Positions 15,777 to 23,660 of a stretch of 64,000 nt of DNA are shown here, one piece after another. The stretch comes from CAVPOO01 sp963707015. GTDB taxonomy: Bacteria; Pseudomonadota; Gammaproteobacteria; Thiohalobacterales; Thiohalobacteraceae. Position 1 is the first letter of the stretch, and every line of letters starts with the position of its first letter. Location of the stretch: the NCBI GenBank assembly GCA_963707015.1, contig CAVPOO010000015.1:62001-126000 (forward strand), in the 5' to 3' direction. The notes below the pieces were generated by a model. That model was not told where the DNA came from, searched no databases, and worked only from the letters and a program-made list of their open reading frames with translations. Position numbers and translations under genes: made by a program.

Positions 15777-16607
15777 CTAGGCGCGGGTAACCGGCGGTTT
15801 CGAACCCCGCCACGCGTGGACAATGAAGGCGGCGATCGCGCCCAGGCTCAGGAGCCCGGCACCAATACCCACAAACAGCGAGTAATCGAAATGATACAGG
15901 CCGGTGCTCGGATCGTATACGGTGCAGATCAACCTGACATTGTTCATCAAACGGTCAACGACCGATGTCGCGGCGGCCTTGCCATACAGCAATTCCTTCA
16001 GGGGCTCGACCAGGAGCGGGGCCTGGAAGACCTCACCATACACCTGGCGGTAGACCTTGCCATTGGCGTCGACAATGGTGCTTTGTATGAGATGGTCGAA
16101 TCCCTTTGGCGAACTGACAAAGAGAAACCCGAGATCACGGGAAAGACGCTCGATCGTATCGGTATCCCCGCTAAGGAAATACCAGTCGGGATCATGAATA
16201 TTTCTCTGTGCGGCAAAAATCCGCATGCGATCGGGTGTGTCGACGGGCGCGTCAAACCCGACCGTTACCACCGAAAAGCTGTCCTGACCCAGCGCGTCGC
16301 GTGCAACCTTGACCACCTTGGCCAGATGGCTGGTGACCATCGGGCAGGTATGGTAACAACTCGTGTAGATAAGACTGATGACGAGGGGACGACCGGCCAA
16401 CTCGCTCAGTGACAGCGTCTGGCCCTGACGATCCCGAAACCGGTAATCACCCAGCGTGCGCCCGACGGCCGCCTGACTGTAGGCAAAGGCCTGCTCCTGA
16501 TCGAGCGCGCCAGCGGGCGTGCCGCGCGTATCCCGATCCTGTGCAGCAGCACCCGCCGCAGGCAGGGCGAACAGCGCCACGACGCCGAGGAGACGGATCA
16601 TCTGCAT
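15777..16607 (-). CDS. SCO1/SenC family copper chaperone
   Basis: A 276-aa periplasmic, membrane-tethered thioredoxin-fold protein that delivers copper to, or reduces, the CuA site of subunit II. The copper ligands are C84 and C88 in YTSCYHTCPM and the distal His in KGFDHLIQSTIVD. An N-terminal signal (LLGVVALFALPAAGAAAQ) precedes the domain and a C-terminal span (LFVGIGAGLLSLGAIAAFIVHAW) follows, which is less common and typical of one proteobacterial SCO subgroup. Its stop TAG is part of the CTAG flank of the adjacent MITE. Operon position after ctaB fits maturation of the CuA subunit encoded at 19207. Confidence 0.92.
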   Translation of the reverse strand: MQMIRLLGVVALFALPAAGAAAQDRDTRGTPAGALDQEQAFAYSQAAVGRTLGDYRFRDRQGQTLSLSELAGRPLVISLIYTSCYHTCPMVTSHLAKVVKVARDALGQDSFSVVTVGFDAPVDTPDRMRIFAAQRNIHDPDWYFLSGDTDTIERLSRDLGFLFVSSPKGFDHLIQSTIVDANGKVYRQVYGEVFQAPLLVEPLKELLYGKAAATSVVDRLMNNVRLICTVYDPSTGLYHFDYSLFVGIGAGLLSLGAIAAFIVHAWRGSKPPVTRA

Positions 16608-16617
16608 AGGGGAAACC

Positions 16618-17484
16618 CTAGCCTACGATCCACGAATCGAGAATGGCTCCCGCAAGCAACAGACTCAACTGCAGCAGTGACGCGTGGAAGTTGCTCATCG
16701 CGGCCTTCGGCGTTGGATCGCGCACCAGACGGATGCTGGTCATGACAAAATAAGCGCCGCCCGATGCAGCGCCGAGCAGGTAGATCCAGCCGAGACCGTA
16801 GGCGACCGGCAACAGCGACAGACCCACCAGCAGCAGCGTGTGCGCCAGGATCACGCGTGCTGCGACCGGACCTGACACCACATTGGGCAACATGGGAACC
16901 CCAGCTGCAGCGTAATCATCCCGGTATTTGAAGGCCAGACTCCAGAAGTGCGGCGGTGTCCACAGAAACAGCACCACGGCGAGAATGATCGGTGCCGGCG
17001 CAAGCCCGGGATCGACCGCCGCGGCACCGGCGAGCACCGCAAAACTCCCGGCGAGTCCACCAAAGACGATGTTGAGCCAGGTCCGACGCTTTAACCAGAC
17101 CGTATAGACGACACCGTAGACGAACGCCCCGAGAAACACATAGAAGGCCGCAACCGCATTGGCCGCGAGCGTTGCACCGGCAATGGCAACGGCCAGCAAC
17201 AGCCCGATGCCGGCCAGCCAGTAGCCGCCGGCCGTAAAGCGTCCGGTAACGAAGGGACGATTACGGGTGCGCTGCATGTGTGCATCGAGGTCGCGCTCCA
17301 CGTACTGGTTGAACGCCCCGGCACTGGCTGACGACATCAGCACCGCCAGCGCCAGAATCACGACCTGCCAGGCACCCGGCCCGCTACCGGGCGTCACGGC
17401 CACACCCGCCAGTGCGGTCAGCATGATCGCCATCCCGATACGGAGCTTGAACACGGAATACAGCAGTGCCAGGGTGTTCTTCAT
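16618..17484 (-). CDS. ctaB: Protoheme IX farnesyltransferase (heme O synthase)
   Basis: Transfers a farnesyl group to the C2 vinyl of heme B to form heme O, in the inner membrane. The 288-aa product has the UbiA-superfamily motif NQYVERDLDAHMQRTRNRP (Asn-x6-Asp and Arg-Thr) near residue 60 and a second cluster around FKYRDDYAAAGVPMLPNV, with about nine spans. It lies 19 bp after the heme-copper subunit I gene and 10 bp before sco, consistent with one leftward operon dedicated to assembling this enzyme. Confidence 0.93.
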   Translation of the reverse strand: MKNTLALLYSVFKLRIGMAIMLTALAGVAVTPGSGPGAWQVVILALAVLMSSASAGAFNQYVERDLDAHMQRTRNRPFVTGRFTAGGYWLAGIGLLLAVAIAGATLAANAVAAFYVFLGAFVYGVVYTVWLKRRTWLNIVFGGLAGSFAVLAGAAAVDPGLAPAPIILAVVLFLWTPPHFWSLAFKYRDDYAAAGVPMLPNVVSGPVAARVILAHTLLLVGLSLLPVAYGLGWIYLLGAASGGAYFVMTSIRLVRDPTPKAAMSNFHASLLQLSLLLAGAILDSWIVG

Positions 17485-17503
17485 CGGGAGATTCCCTACG
17501 CCG

Positions 17504-19195
17504 TTATCTGAGTGGCCAGACCTCGGACAGATACTTCCAGTTGATGAAGTAGTACAGGACGAAGGCGGTGAAGAAAACCATCACCAGCACCACGGTCCCG
17601 GGGATGGCCCGATGGGTCGCACTTCCGTACTCGCCAACCGCCGCTGCCGGTGGCTCAGCGGCCGGTTCGGCTACCTCGGACTTCGACGGGATGCGCTTCC
17701 CGAACAGAATGGACCCTACGACCACCAGGATGAACATCATGCCACCCAGTGCTGCAAGCACGGCGGAAATACCGTTCAGCCCCATCATCAGGAACGCGGC
17801 GCCGGGGTAGTCGGGCTGCATGACGGCATCCGCCCCCGTAATATCCCAGTCACGACGAGGCACGCCGAGCGTGCCGGCCCCCATCATGAACAGTGAGATA
17901 CCAGCCACGCCGATGGCGAAGACGTAGGGTTGCCATTGAGCGAGCTTCTTCATCACCAGCTCACGCTGGAAGATCAATGGAACCAGCAGATAGGTCGCTG
18001 CCATAAACGCCAGTGTTGTACCGGCTACCACAGTGGCATGGAAATGCCCTGGCACGTATATTGTGTTGTGGATGATCAGGTTGATCTGTTCGGTTCCCAT
18101 GACCACCCCGGATATACCTCCCAGGAAACCAAACAGGATCAGCGACATGAACATGCCGGAGAATGCCGGGTTGTCCCAGGGCGCCTTGCGCAACCACTCG
18201 AACAGGCCATTGGTATAGCCCTTCTGACGCTGGGCGGCCTCGATGGTGCCGGGCACGGTCATGCCATGGATCATGCTGCCCAGTACCGCCAGATACATCG
18301 CGTAGCTGGTGTTGAAGATCTTCCATTCCGAGCTGACGCCCGGCTCGACCAGCAGGTGGTGTGCACTGGCGAGCTGCAGGAACAGGATATACAGCAGAAA
18401 GGCACCGCGGCTCACCTTCTCCGACAAGGGTTTGGCGCCCAGCACCGCGGCGGCAATGAGATACCAGATGGACACGTGCGCCGAGACGTTGATCTGCTGC
18501 GAGGAGTGGCCCATGCCCCACCACACCAGTTTGTACATCAGCGAATCGATATGGGAGACATAGCCTAAGGACCACAGCCAGGTCGGAATCAGAATGATTG
18601 CACCCGAGGCGATGGTGAATACGGCGATAATCGCCGCCGTCACCGCCCCGAAGGTCACCAGGGGAACCGACCCTTCATAGGTCTTCTCGGCTTTGGCGAT
18701 CACCAGGGTACCGAAGAACACAAAGCAACCGATCAGCGCACCCACCGCAAACAGGATTAGGCCGAGATAGAAATTTGGCGCGGCCTTCATCGGCACATAG
18801 GAGGTGAACATCACGCTCGAATCGCCCTGCAGCACCGCGACATTGGTGATGATTGCCCCGACCAGCATCAGCACAAAACCCAGCCACGCCCAGCGGGGCG
18901 CGGCGAGCCGTGAACTCAGCAACACCGCGGAGGCGAAATACAGCACGGCCATTTCGAAGAATATGATCCACACCAGCAACACATCGAGACCGTGAGCCGT
19001 GAGCACCAGGTAAAACCAGTCGGCGGGCAGCAGATGAACCGCCGGCCAGCGGGTCAGCGCCACCGCCAGGCCAAACAGGCCACCGACCAGCAGAAAGACC
19101 ACCGCCACCACAGCATTGGCCTTGATCAGGTTCTCGGCGTTTGCAAAAACACGCAACCCGGTCGTCGGGCAGACACGAAATTTATGGTTTGCCAT
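17504..19195 (-). CDS. B-family heme-copper oxidoreductase subunit I, probable nitric oxide reductase (bNOR-like)
   Basis: A 563-aa, 12-14-span catalytic subunit resembling ba3-type oxygen reductases. Metal ligands are present: H68 and H386 for low-spin heme, H384 for the high-spin heme (VPGHFHATVV), and CuB ligands H230 (WWGMGHSSQQ), H279 and H280 (ASAHHLLVEPG). The residue four after H230, which in A- and B-family oxygen reductases is the Tyr cross-linked to that His (GHPxVY), is Gln234. Loss of that Tyr is characteristic of heme-copper enzymes reducing NO, including the CuA-containing B-family NO reductases. It sits beside a CuA subunit, a dnr-type box and the nirS locus, with no norB in the window. 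An oxygen-reducing role is not excluded. Confidence 0.85.
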   Translation of the reverse strand: MANHKFRVCPTTGLRVFANAENLIKANAVVAVVFLLVGGLFGLAVALTRWPAVHLLPADWFYLVLTAHGLDVLLVWIIFFEMAVLYFASAVLLSSRLAAPRWAWLGFVLMLVGAIITNVAVLQGDSSVMFTSYVPMKAAPNFYLGLILFAVGALIGCFVFFGTLVIAKAEKTYEGSVPLVTFGAVTAAIIAVFTIASGAIILIPTWLWSLGYVSHIDSLMYKLVWWGMGHSSQQINVSAHVSIWYLIAAAVLGAKPLSEKVSRGAFLLYILFLQLASAHHLLVEPGVSSEWKIFNTSYAMYLAVLGSMIHGMTVPGTIEAAQRQKGYTNGLFEWLRKAPWDNPAFSGMFMSLILFGFLGGISGVVMGTEQINLIIHNTIYVPGHFHATVVAGTTLAFMAATYLLVPLIFQRELVMKKLAQWQPYVFAIGVAGISLFMMGAGTLGVPRRDWDITGADAVMQPDYPGAAFLMMGLNGISAVLAALGGMMFILVVVGSILFGKRIPSKSEVAEPAAEPPAAAVGEYGSATHRAIPGTVVLVMVFFTAFVLYYFINWKYLSEVWPLR

Positions 19196-19206
19196 TTCCC
19201 TGCCCC

Positions 19207-19743
19207 CTATTTCTCAGCGACGTAGAGCTTGCCGATCATCGTGTGATGCCCGATGCCGCAGTACTCATTGCAGACGATGCTGAACTCACCCGCCTCGTTC
19301 GGTGTCACCGTCACCACCATGTCGTACTCGGGATGAATCTGCAGATTGATGTTGACGGGCTGTAGCGAGAAACCGTGCTGCCAGTCCATGGACGAGATAT
19401 GCAGGCGGTAGGTCTGGTCCTTCTGGAATTCGAGAATGGGCCACCACTGCCAGAGCCGCGCAATCAGGTAGACATCACTTCCCGGCGGTGGCCGCACCAC
19501 GGGCATGCCCGCCTCTTCGCGCACCTTGAATTCATTGACCATGGCCTCGGCCTTCGCGGCAAAGGCCGCGGGCGTGGTGCGGTAGGCCTCATTGGAAAGA
19601 TTCTGTTCACCCGCCGAATGCCAGTAGATCATCATGAAAAACATCACCAGGCCCCAGAGAAACGCCACAATGATCCAGATGATCTCGGTGCGCGGGATGG
19701 GCTCCTTCCACCAGATACGCTCGCTTGGAGGTTGAATCGCCAT
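19207..19743 (-). CDS. Heme-copper oxidoreductase subunit II with CuA site
   Basis: A 178-aa subunit II. One N-terminal membrane span (TEIIWIIVAFLWGLVMFFMMIYW, residues ~19-41) anchors a periplasmic cupredoxin domain. The binuclear CuA ligands are all visible: H123 (MDWQHGFSLQP), C158 and C162, H166 and M169 within CNEYCGIGHHTM. It would receive electrons from a periplasmic cytochrome c (or, as claimed for qCuA-NOR, also from quinol) and pass them to subunit I. It is encoded 11 bp upstream of subunit I and is short, as in ba3/bNOR-type enzymes. Confidence 0.93.
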   Translation of the reverse strand: MAIQPPSERIWWKEPIPRTEIIWIIVAFLWGLVMFFMMIYWHSAGEQNLSNEAYRTTPAAFAAKAEAMVNEFKVREEAGMPVVRPPPGSDVYLIARLWQWWPILEFQKDQTYRLHISSMDWQHGFSLQPVNINLQIHPEYDMVVTVTPNEAGEFSIVCNEYCGIGHHTMIGKLYVAEK

Positions 19744-19769
19744 GCTGCCCCCTCTTGGTTACTTGTTGG

Positions 19770-19964
19770 TTACTTGGCTATGGGAATTGAGATGATTTCC
19801 ATGATCCCCCAGATCAGGTAGAGGACCGTGGGTACGACAACACCGAGGAATAACAACAGAAACGGGTTATCGAGCAGCTGCTGCATAAAGGGGATACGTT
19901 CGTCCTCGCCGCTGCTGTCCGAACTGGAAGATGTGCTGCCCTCTGGCTGGTCAGACTTATCCAT
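19770..19964 (-). CDS. Small single-span subunit of the heme-copper complex (subunit IIa-like)
   Basis: A 64-aa protein: a Ser/Asp/Glu-rich N-terminus (residues 1-25), then PFMQQLLDNPFLLLFLGVVVPTVLYLIWGIMEI, giving one membrane span at residues ~36-56. First gene of the leftward cluster, 26 bp before subunit II. B-family oxidases carry a small one-span subunit IIa; position and topology match, although sequence identity is too low to prove it. A good AGGAGG-type site lies upstream of the ATG at 19964. Confidence 0.75.
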   Translation of the reverse strand: MDKSDQPEGSTSSSSDSSGEDERIPFMQQLLDNPFLLLFLGVVVPTVLYLIWGIMEIISIPIAK

Positions 19965-20237
19965 TTCCTCGCCTCCTTAAGATCGGGACTGGTTTTTCTT
20001 GGCCTTACGATGGCGGCCAACTGTGCCAGCCTCGCACGACGAGCGCCTTAACCAAGGTCAAGTGCGTTAAGGCTGAGTGGGGGGAATGTTCGCAGGGCGG
20101 TGGCCGAGAGAAAATAAGTATAATCACGTATCGGCTGGCCACACCGGCTTCAGGGCCCGGCTCCCACCCGTGAACTCCGGTTGGGGCGCTGGTTTTTCCC
20201 GACCGTTCAGGGACAGAAGGCGGTTTCAGATCCCGGG
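19965..20237. other. Upstream region of the heme-copper cluster
   Basis: No gene. It contains the ribosome-binding site of the small subunit gene, the dnr-type box at 20048-20061 and sequence running into the CTAG element. This is the expected promoter region for the leftward cluster 19964 to 10849. Confidence 0.55.
20048..20061 (-). promoter_or_regulatory. DNR/FNR-type box, TTGAC-CTTG-GTTAA
   Basis: Read on the minus strand the site is TTGACCTTGGTTAA, two 5-bp arms with a 4-bp spacer as in the FNR/DNR consensus TTGAT-N4-ATCAA. Its centre is 90 bp upstream of the first gene of the heme-copper cluster. The same arms (TTGAC/GTTAA) recur in front of dnr at 21028-21041, supporting common control by the Crp/Fnr regulator encoded next door. 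Confidence 0.65.
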
Positions 20238-20485
20238 CTAGCCCGCATTTCTCACCGGGCGGCGATAGAGTCACATAATGCACTGAGGTAAGGAACGGAG
20301 TGCAGATCAGGAAAAAGACAGTGTGTAATCAGGCAGTGCCTATCCCGGCCCTGGCTGGTTCTCGCGCGCCCGGACTTGCGCTTCACTCAAGTGGTAGCTA
20401 CGGCTACCACTTTCCCTCCAGCGCGGCGCCCGGACACACGAGCCCTGCGCCAGCATCCGGGATCCCGGTGAGAAATGCGGGCTAG
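20238..20485. mobile_element. CTAG-flanked inverted-repeat element (MITE-like), copy C
   Basis: CTAG at 20238-20241 and 20482-20485 bracket a 240-bp segment with perfect 18-bp terminal inverted repeats, CCCGCATTTCTCACCGGG at 20242-20259 and its complement at 20464-20481. An internal perfect 10-bp stem with a 4-base loop lies at 20389-20412 (AAGTGGTAGC-TACG-GCTACCACTT). There is no coding potential. The right CTAG contains the TAG stop of the 60-aa gene. The ends are the same as copy A but the interior is unrelated, as expected for non-autonomous elements sharing a transposase. Confidence 0.65.
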
Positions 20486-20664
20486 TTGTCCGTGAAATGG
20501 CGAACCAGCGCAAATGACGTCATGGCCAGGATCAGCAGGATGGCGAAAAAGATCAGACTGCGATTTTCGAAACGGCGCCCTGCCGCGCTCTCGATCCGAT
20601 CGAGAATCCAATCGGCCGCGAAATACAGCATTACGGCGGCTAACGTGAAATAGATGATTTCCAT
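20482..20664 (-). CDS. Unknown 60-aa two-span membrane protein
   Basis: 60 aa, not recognised. Two hydrophobic stretches (IIYFTLAAVMLYFAADWIL, residues ~3-21, and LIFFAILLILAMTSFALV, ~37-54) are joined by a charged loop DRIESAAGRRFENRS. ATG at 20664 follows GAGGG a few bases upstream; a GTG directly precedes it. Divergent from dnr. Its TAG stop coincides with the CTAG end of copy C, the same arrangement seen at the ends of four other genes here, which indirectly supports it as a real gene. Confidence 0.6.
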   Translation of the reverse strand: MEIIYFTLAAVMLYFAADWILDRIESAAGRRFENRSLIFFAILLILAMTSFALVRHFTDN

Positions 20665-21158
20665 CACACCCTCTAATTCCTGCGCGCAGAGCCCGAGTTC
20701 CAGACTTTTCGTCCGTCAGGCGGCAGTCCAGACCCGGATTCTACCCTGGCATGCGTCGGCTTTCCCGTGTTTCCCCGCACGTCAGAACGAGGCGTTCGGG
20801 TCCACCGCCGGCAAGCCGGCCGGAACCTGGGGCTTACTTCAGATCACGGCTGCGGCCGCGCCGCATGGCCTGCCATTTCAGGGCCTGCCGCGCCGCCCCC
20901 GGGTGAAAAGCGCGTCACCGTGGTCTTGAACCTGGGTTAAGATAGGGATCCCGGCCTGGCGATGACCGAACCCGCGCCCAGCTGGTGTGGGGACGCTGCA
21001 TTCTGCCCTCCCGCCAGCAAGGGAGCCTTAACGCGGGTCAAGTCACCGCGGCCCGAGCCCGGTGCTTCGGCCTCCGTCGGGGACGGATGCCGAATCCGGC
21101 AAACCCGGATGCAAGGGACGCCGAAGAACACTGCAACGCTATCTCTATACTGTAATTT
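20665..21158. other. Divergent regulatory region upstream of dnr
   Basis: About 490 bp with no supported gene between the leftward 60-aa gene and dnr. It contains the 14-bp box at 21028-21041 and a related but 5-bp-spaced inverted pair TTGAA-N5-GTTAA at 20926-20940. No other element was recognised. Confidence 0.5.
21028..21041. promoter_or_regulatory. DNR/FNR-type box upstream of dnr
   Basis: TTAACGCGGGTCAA, i.e. TTGAC-CCGC-GTTAA on the minus strand, with the 5-4-5 spacing of FNR-family sites. It is centred ~124 bp before the dnr ATG. The arms match the box in front of the heme-copper cluster, so autoregulation or co-regulation by the dnr product is likely. Confidence 0.6.
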
Positions 21159-21845
21159 ATGACCTCGAGCTTGCTGCAGGCAAATGCGCTGCGCGCCCAT
21201 CATCTCTTTGCGAGCCTCAGCGACGAGCAGCTCGGGCGCATTGTAGATTCGGCACACGTGCAGTCTCTGGCGGAAGGCGAGCACTTGTTCGGCCAGGGCC
21301 AGCCGTGCGAGTACTTCTACTTACTCCGCAGCGGCTGCATCAAGCTGTGTCGGTTCTCGCCGGACGGGCACGAAAAAGTCATCGACATCGTCATGCCCGG
21401 CCAGACCTTCGCGGAAGCCATCATGTTCATGGAACGCCAGACCTACCCGGTCACCTCGGTGAGTGTGGGCGCCAGCGAAATCATTGCCTTTCGCAATGGC
21501 ACATTTCGGGAAATTGTACGGGAATCGGCCGACACGGCTTTCCAGCTTCTGGGCGACATGAGCCGCCGACTCCGCAAGCAGTTGAACGAGATCAATGCCC
21601 TCACGCTGCAGAATGCGACCTTGCGCTTCATCAACTATCTGCTTCAGCAGCTTCCGGAAAGTTCACAGGGCACCGCCACCATAGCGCTCGCCGCGCCCAA
21701 GAACGTCATCGCCTCACGTCTCTCGATACAGCCCGAGTCATTCTCGCGTATCCTGAGGAACCTGCAGAAAGACGGGCTGATCGGCGTGGAAGGGACCTGC
21801 GTGCACATCAGCGACGTCGAGCGACTCCGTGCGCTCACCCGCTAG
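21159..21845 (+). CDS. dnr: DNR-type Crp/Fnr family regulator of denitrification
   Basis: A 228-aa transcription factor with an N-terminal cyclic-nucleotide-binding-like domain (residues ~20-130, including FYLLRSGCIKLCRFSPDGHEKVIDIV and FAEAIMFMERQTYPVTSV) and a C-terminal winged helix (~150-225). The recognition helix IQPESFSRILRNL is very close to that of Pseudomonas DNR. Pseudomonas DNR binds heme and activates nir and nor genes in response to NO. There are no N-terminal cysteines of the FNR [4Fe-4S] type, separating it from the second regulator at 40964. It starts the rightward nir locus, 40 bp before nirI. Confidence 0.9.
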   Translation: MTSSLLQANALRAHHLFASLSDEQLGRIVDSAHVQSLAEGEHLFGQGQPCEYFYLLRSGCIKLCRFSPDGHEKVIDIVMPGQTFAEAIMFMERQTYPVTSVSVGASEIIAFRNGTFREIVRESADTAFQLLGDMSRRLRKQLNEINALTLQNATLRFINYLLQQLPESSQGTATIALAAPKNVIASRLSIQPESFSRILRNLQKDGLIGVEGTCVHISDVERLRALTR

Positions 21846-21885
21846 CGCACACCCTCGCCGAACCCGTGTTATTAGGGTATAAGGC

Positions 21886-23503
21886 ATGACACTCATGGCC
21901 GCAAACACCCCCTGTTCCAGCGCAGCATTCCGGCAAACCCGGTGGGCGTGGCTGAGCGGCCTGTGCGTGCTCCTCGCCGCACTGGTGTGCTCGGTCCCCG
22001 CGGCGGCTGCCGAGGTGTCGGCGTATTACCGCCAGATCAAAGCGTATTTCCCGGAAGCCGACAGCATCGGCGCGCCGCAGGGCACACCGACCGCCAGCCC
22101 TGTTTATCGAGACAAAACGGTGATCGGCTATGCCTTTCTAACCGACGAGGTGGTGCCTATCCCCGCCTACTCCGGCAAACCGATCAAAACGCTGGTCGCC
22201 AGTGACCTGAGCGGCAGGATCCGCGGTGTTGAAATCATCTCGCATGAAGAACCCATTCTGGAGGCCGGCGTATCCGAGCAGCAACTGGCGGATTTTGTCG
22301 CCCAATATGCCGGCATCCGCGTGACGGATCGCATCAAGGTCGGGGGCAGTCCGCGTGAAGGCTTTGTCACCGTGGACGCGATCAGTGGCGCCACCATCAC
22401 CATGATGGTGCTGAATGCCTCCATCACGCGCTCACTCGAGGAAATCGCGAAATCGCGGGGCCTGCTGGGCGAGGCGAGCCAGCATGCCCGGGACTGCACC
22501 CCTCACGCCGGCGCAGCCCATCTGGCGCCTGGTGTGGCAGGAACGCATCTTCCGGATCGGCGTACTCATGGCGGCACTGTCGCTGCTCGGGCTGATTCTT
22601 CTGTTTCAGGACTGGCTGGCGCGTCACCCCACACTCCTGCTCTATGTCCGCGATGGCTATCTCATCTTTACGGTGCTGTTCATTGGCTGGTACACACTGG
22701 CGCAGCTCTCGGTCGTCAATGTCTTCGTCTTCGTGCGCGCCATGATGCACGATTTTCAGTGGGATACGTTTCTCATCGACCCCATGTTGTTCATTTTATG
22801 GGGATTCGTTGCCGTCACACTGCTGCTTTGGGGGCGTGGTGTCTACTGCGGCTGGCTGTGTCCCTTCGGCGCCCTGCAGGAACTGCTGAACACGCTGGCC
22901 CGCAAGTTACGCATCCGCCAGTGGGAACTGCCGGAGGTGGTGCACGAACGCCTGTGGGCACTGAAGTACGTCCTACTGCTCATGCTGTTCGCGCTCTCCC
23001 TGCAGTCCATGACCGTCACCGAAAGGTACCTGGAGATCGAACCGTTCAAGACCGCCATCACCCTGCGCTTTCAGCGGGAATGGGGCTACGTTCTCTACGC
23101 CGGCGCGCTGCTGCTGATTTCAGTCGTAAACCGGAAGTTTTATTGCAAGTATCTCTGTGCACTGGGCGCCGCTCTGGCCATCCCGGCCCGATTACGGCTC
23201 TTTGACTGGCTGCGGCGGCGCAAGGAATGCGGGCGCCCGTGCCAGATCTGCGCCCAGGAGTGTGAGGTGCGCGCGATCAAACCGACCGGCGAGATCATTG
23301 CCAACGAGTGCCACTACTGCCTCGACTGCCAGGTAACCTACTGGAATGCATACAGATGCCCGCCTGTAGTCGAACGGCGGAAACGCTACGAACGGATCGA
23401 GGGCCGGGCAAAGGCCTCGGCGTCAGGAATGCAGGAGGTCTCCATGGAGTCGCTGACCGCCACGCGTGACGCGAGCGCAGATGGCCCACCGCTGGGTCCC
23501 TGA
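21886..23503 (+). CDS. nirI: NosR/NirI-family flavo-iron-sulfur membrane protein, apparently frameshifted
   Basis: Two overlapping frames encode the two halves of one NosR/NirI-type protein. The first (from ATG 21886) has a signal peptide and a periplasmic FMN-binding domain with the covalent-FMN motif DAISGATIT near residue 170. The second (homologous from ~22484 to TGA 23501-23503) has membrane spans, the GVYCGWLCPFGALQE and FYCKYLCALGAALAIP signatures, and C-terminal cysteines CGRPCQICAQEC and CHYCLDCQ for two [4Fe-4S] clusters. The switch of one base lies at about 22456-22500; the first frame would otherwise run as nonsense to 23205. NirI supports NirS function. The FMN domain is short for the family (~170 rather than ~350 aa). 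Confidence 0.8.
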
Positions 23504-23572
23504 ATCACGCGCGGCGTATCCGTCCGAACAGGCGCCCGCGTGCACCTTTTTATCCGCCGTAAACGTATCCGA

Positions 23573-23586
23573 TTGATCTACATCAA
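23573..23586 (+). promoter_or_regulatory. Perfect FNR/DNR box upstream of nirS
   Basis: TTGATCTACATCAA is a perfect 5-4-5 palindrome of the FNR/DNR consensus, centred ~81 bp before the nirS ATG. Class II activation would place transcription start near 23621, giving a ~40-base leader. Binding by the dnr or anr product is expected. Confidence 0.88.
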
Positions 23587-23660
23587 GGTGAATGATGGCG
23601 GAACCGGATAAAAAGCCTCTTCACATCAAGATTTCCCAGGGCGGACGAGGAGAGTTAGTC

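Noticed and set aside
17504..19195. Ordinary cbb3- or ba3-type cytochrome c oxidase subunit I
   Set aside because: The cross-linked Tyr position is Gln (Q234) and the protein is not C-family. The real cbb3 subunit is at 42796. An oxidase role is kept only as an alternative.
20926..20940. Third DNR box TTGAA-N5-GTTAA
   Set aside because: The spacer is five bases instead of four, so it does not fit the family geometry; noted only as a weak similarity.
23592..23660. Upstream in-frame start for nirS
   Set aside because: It lies five bases after the FNR/DNR box, so it would be upstream of the likely transcription start, and it would put 23 residues in front of the signal peptide.
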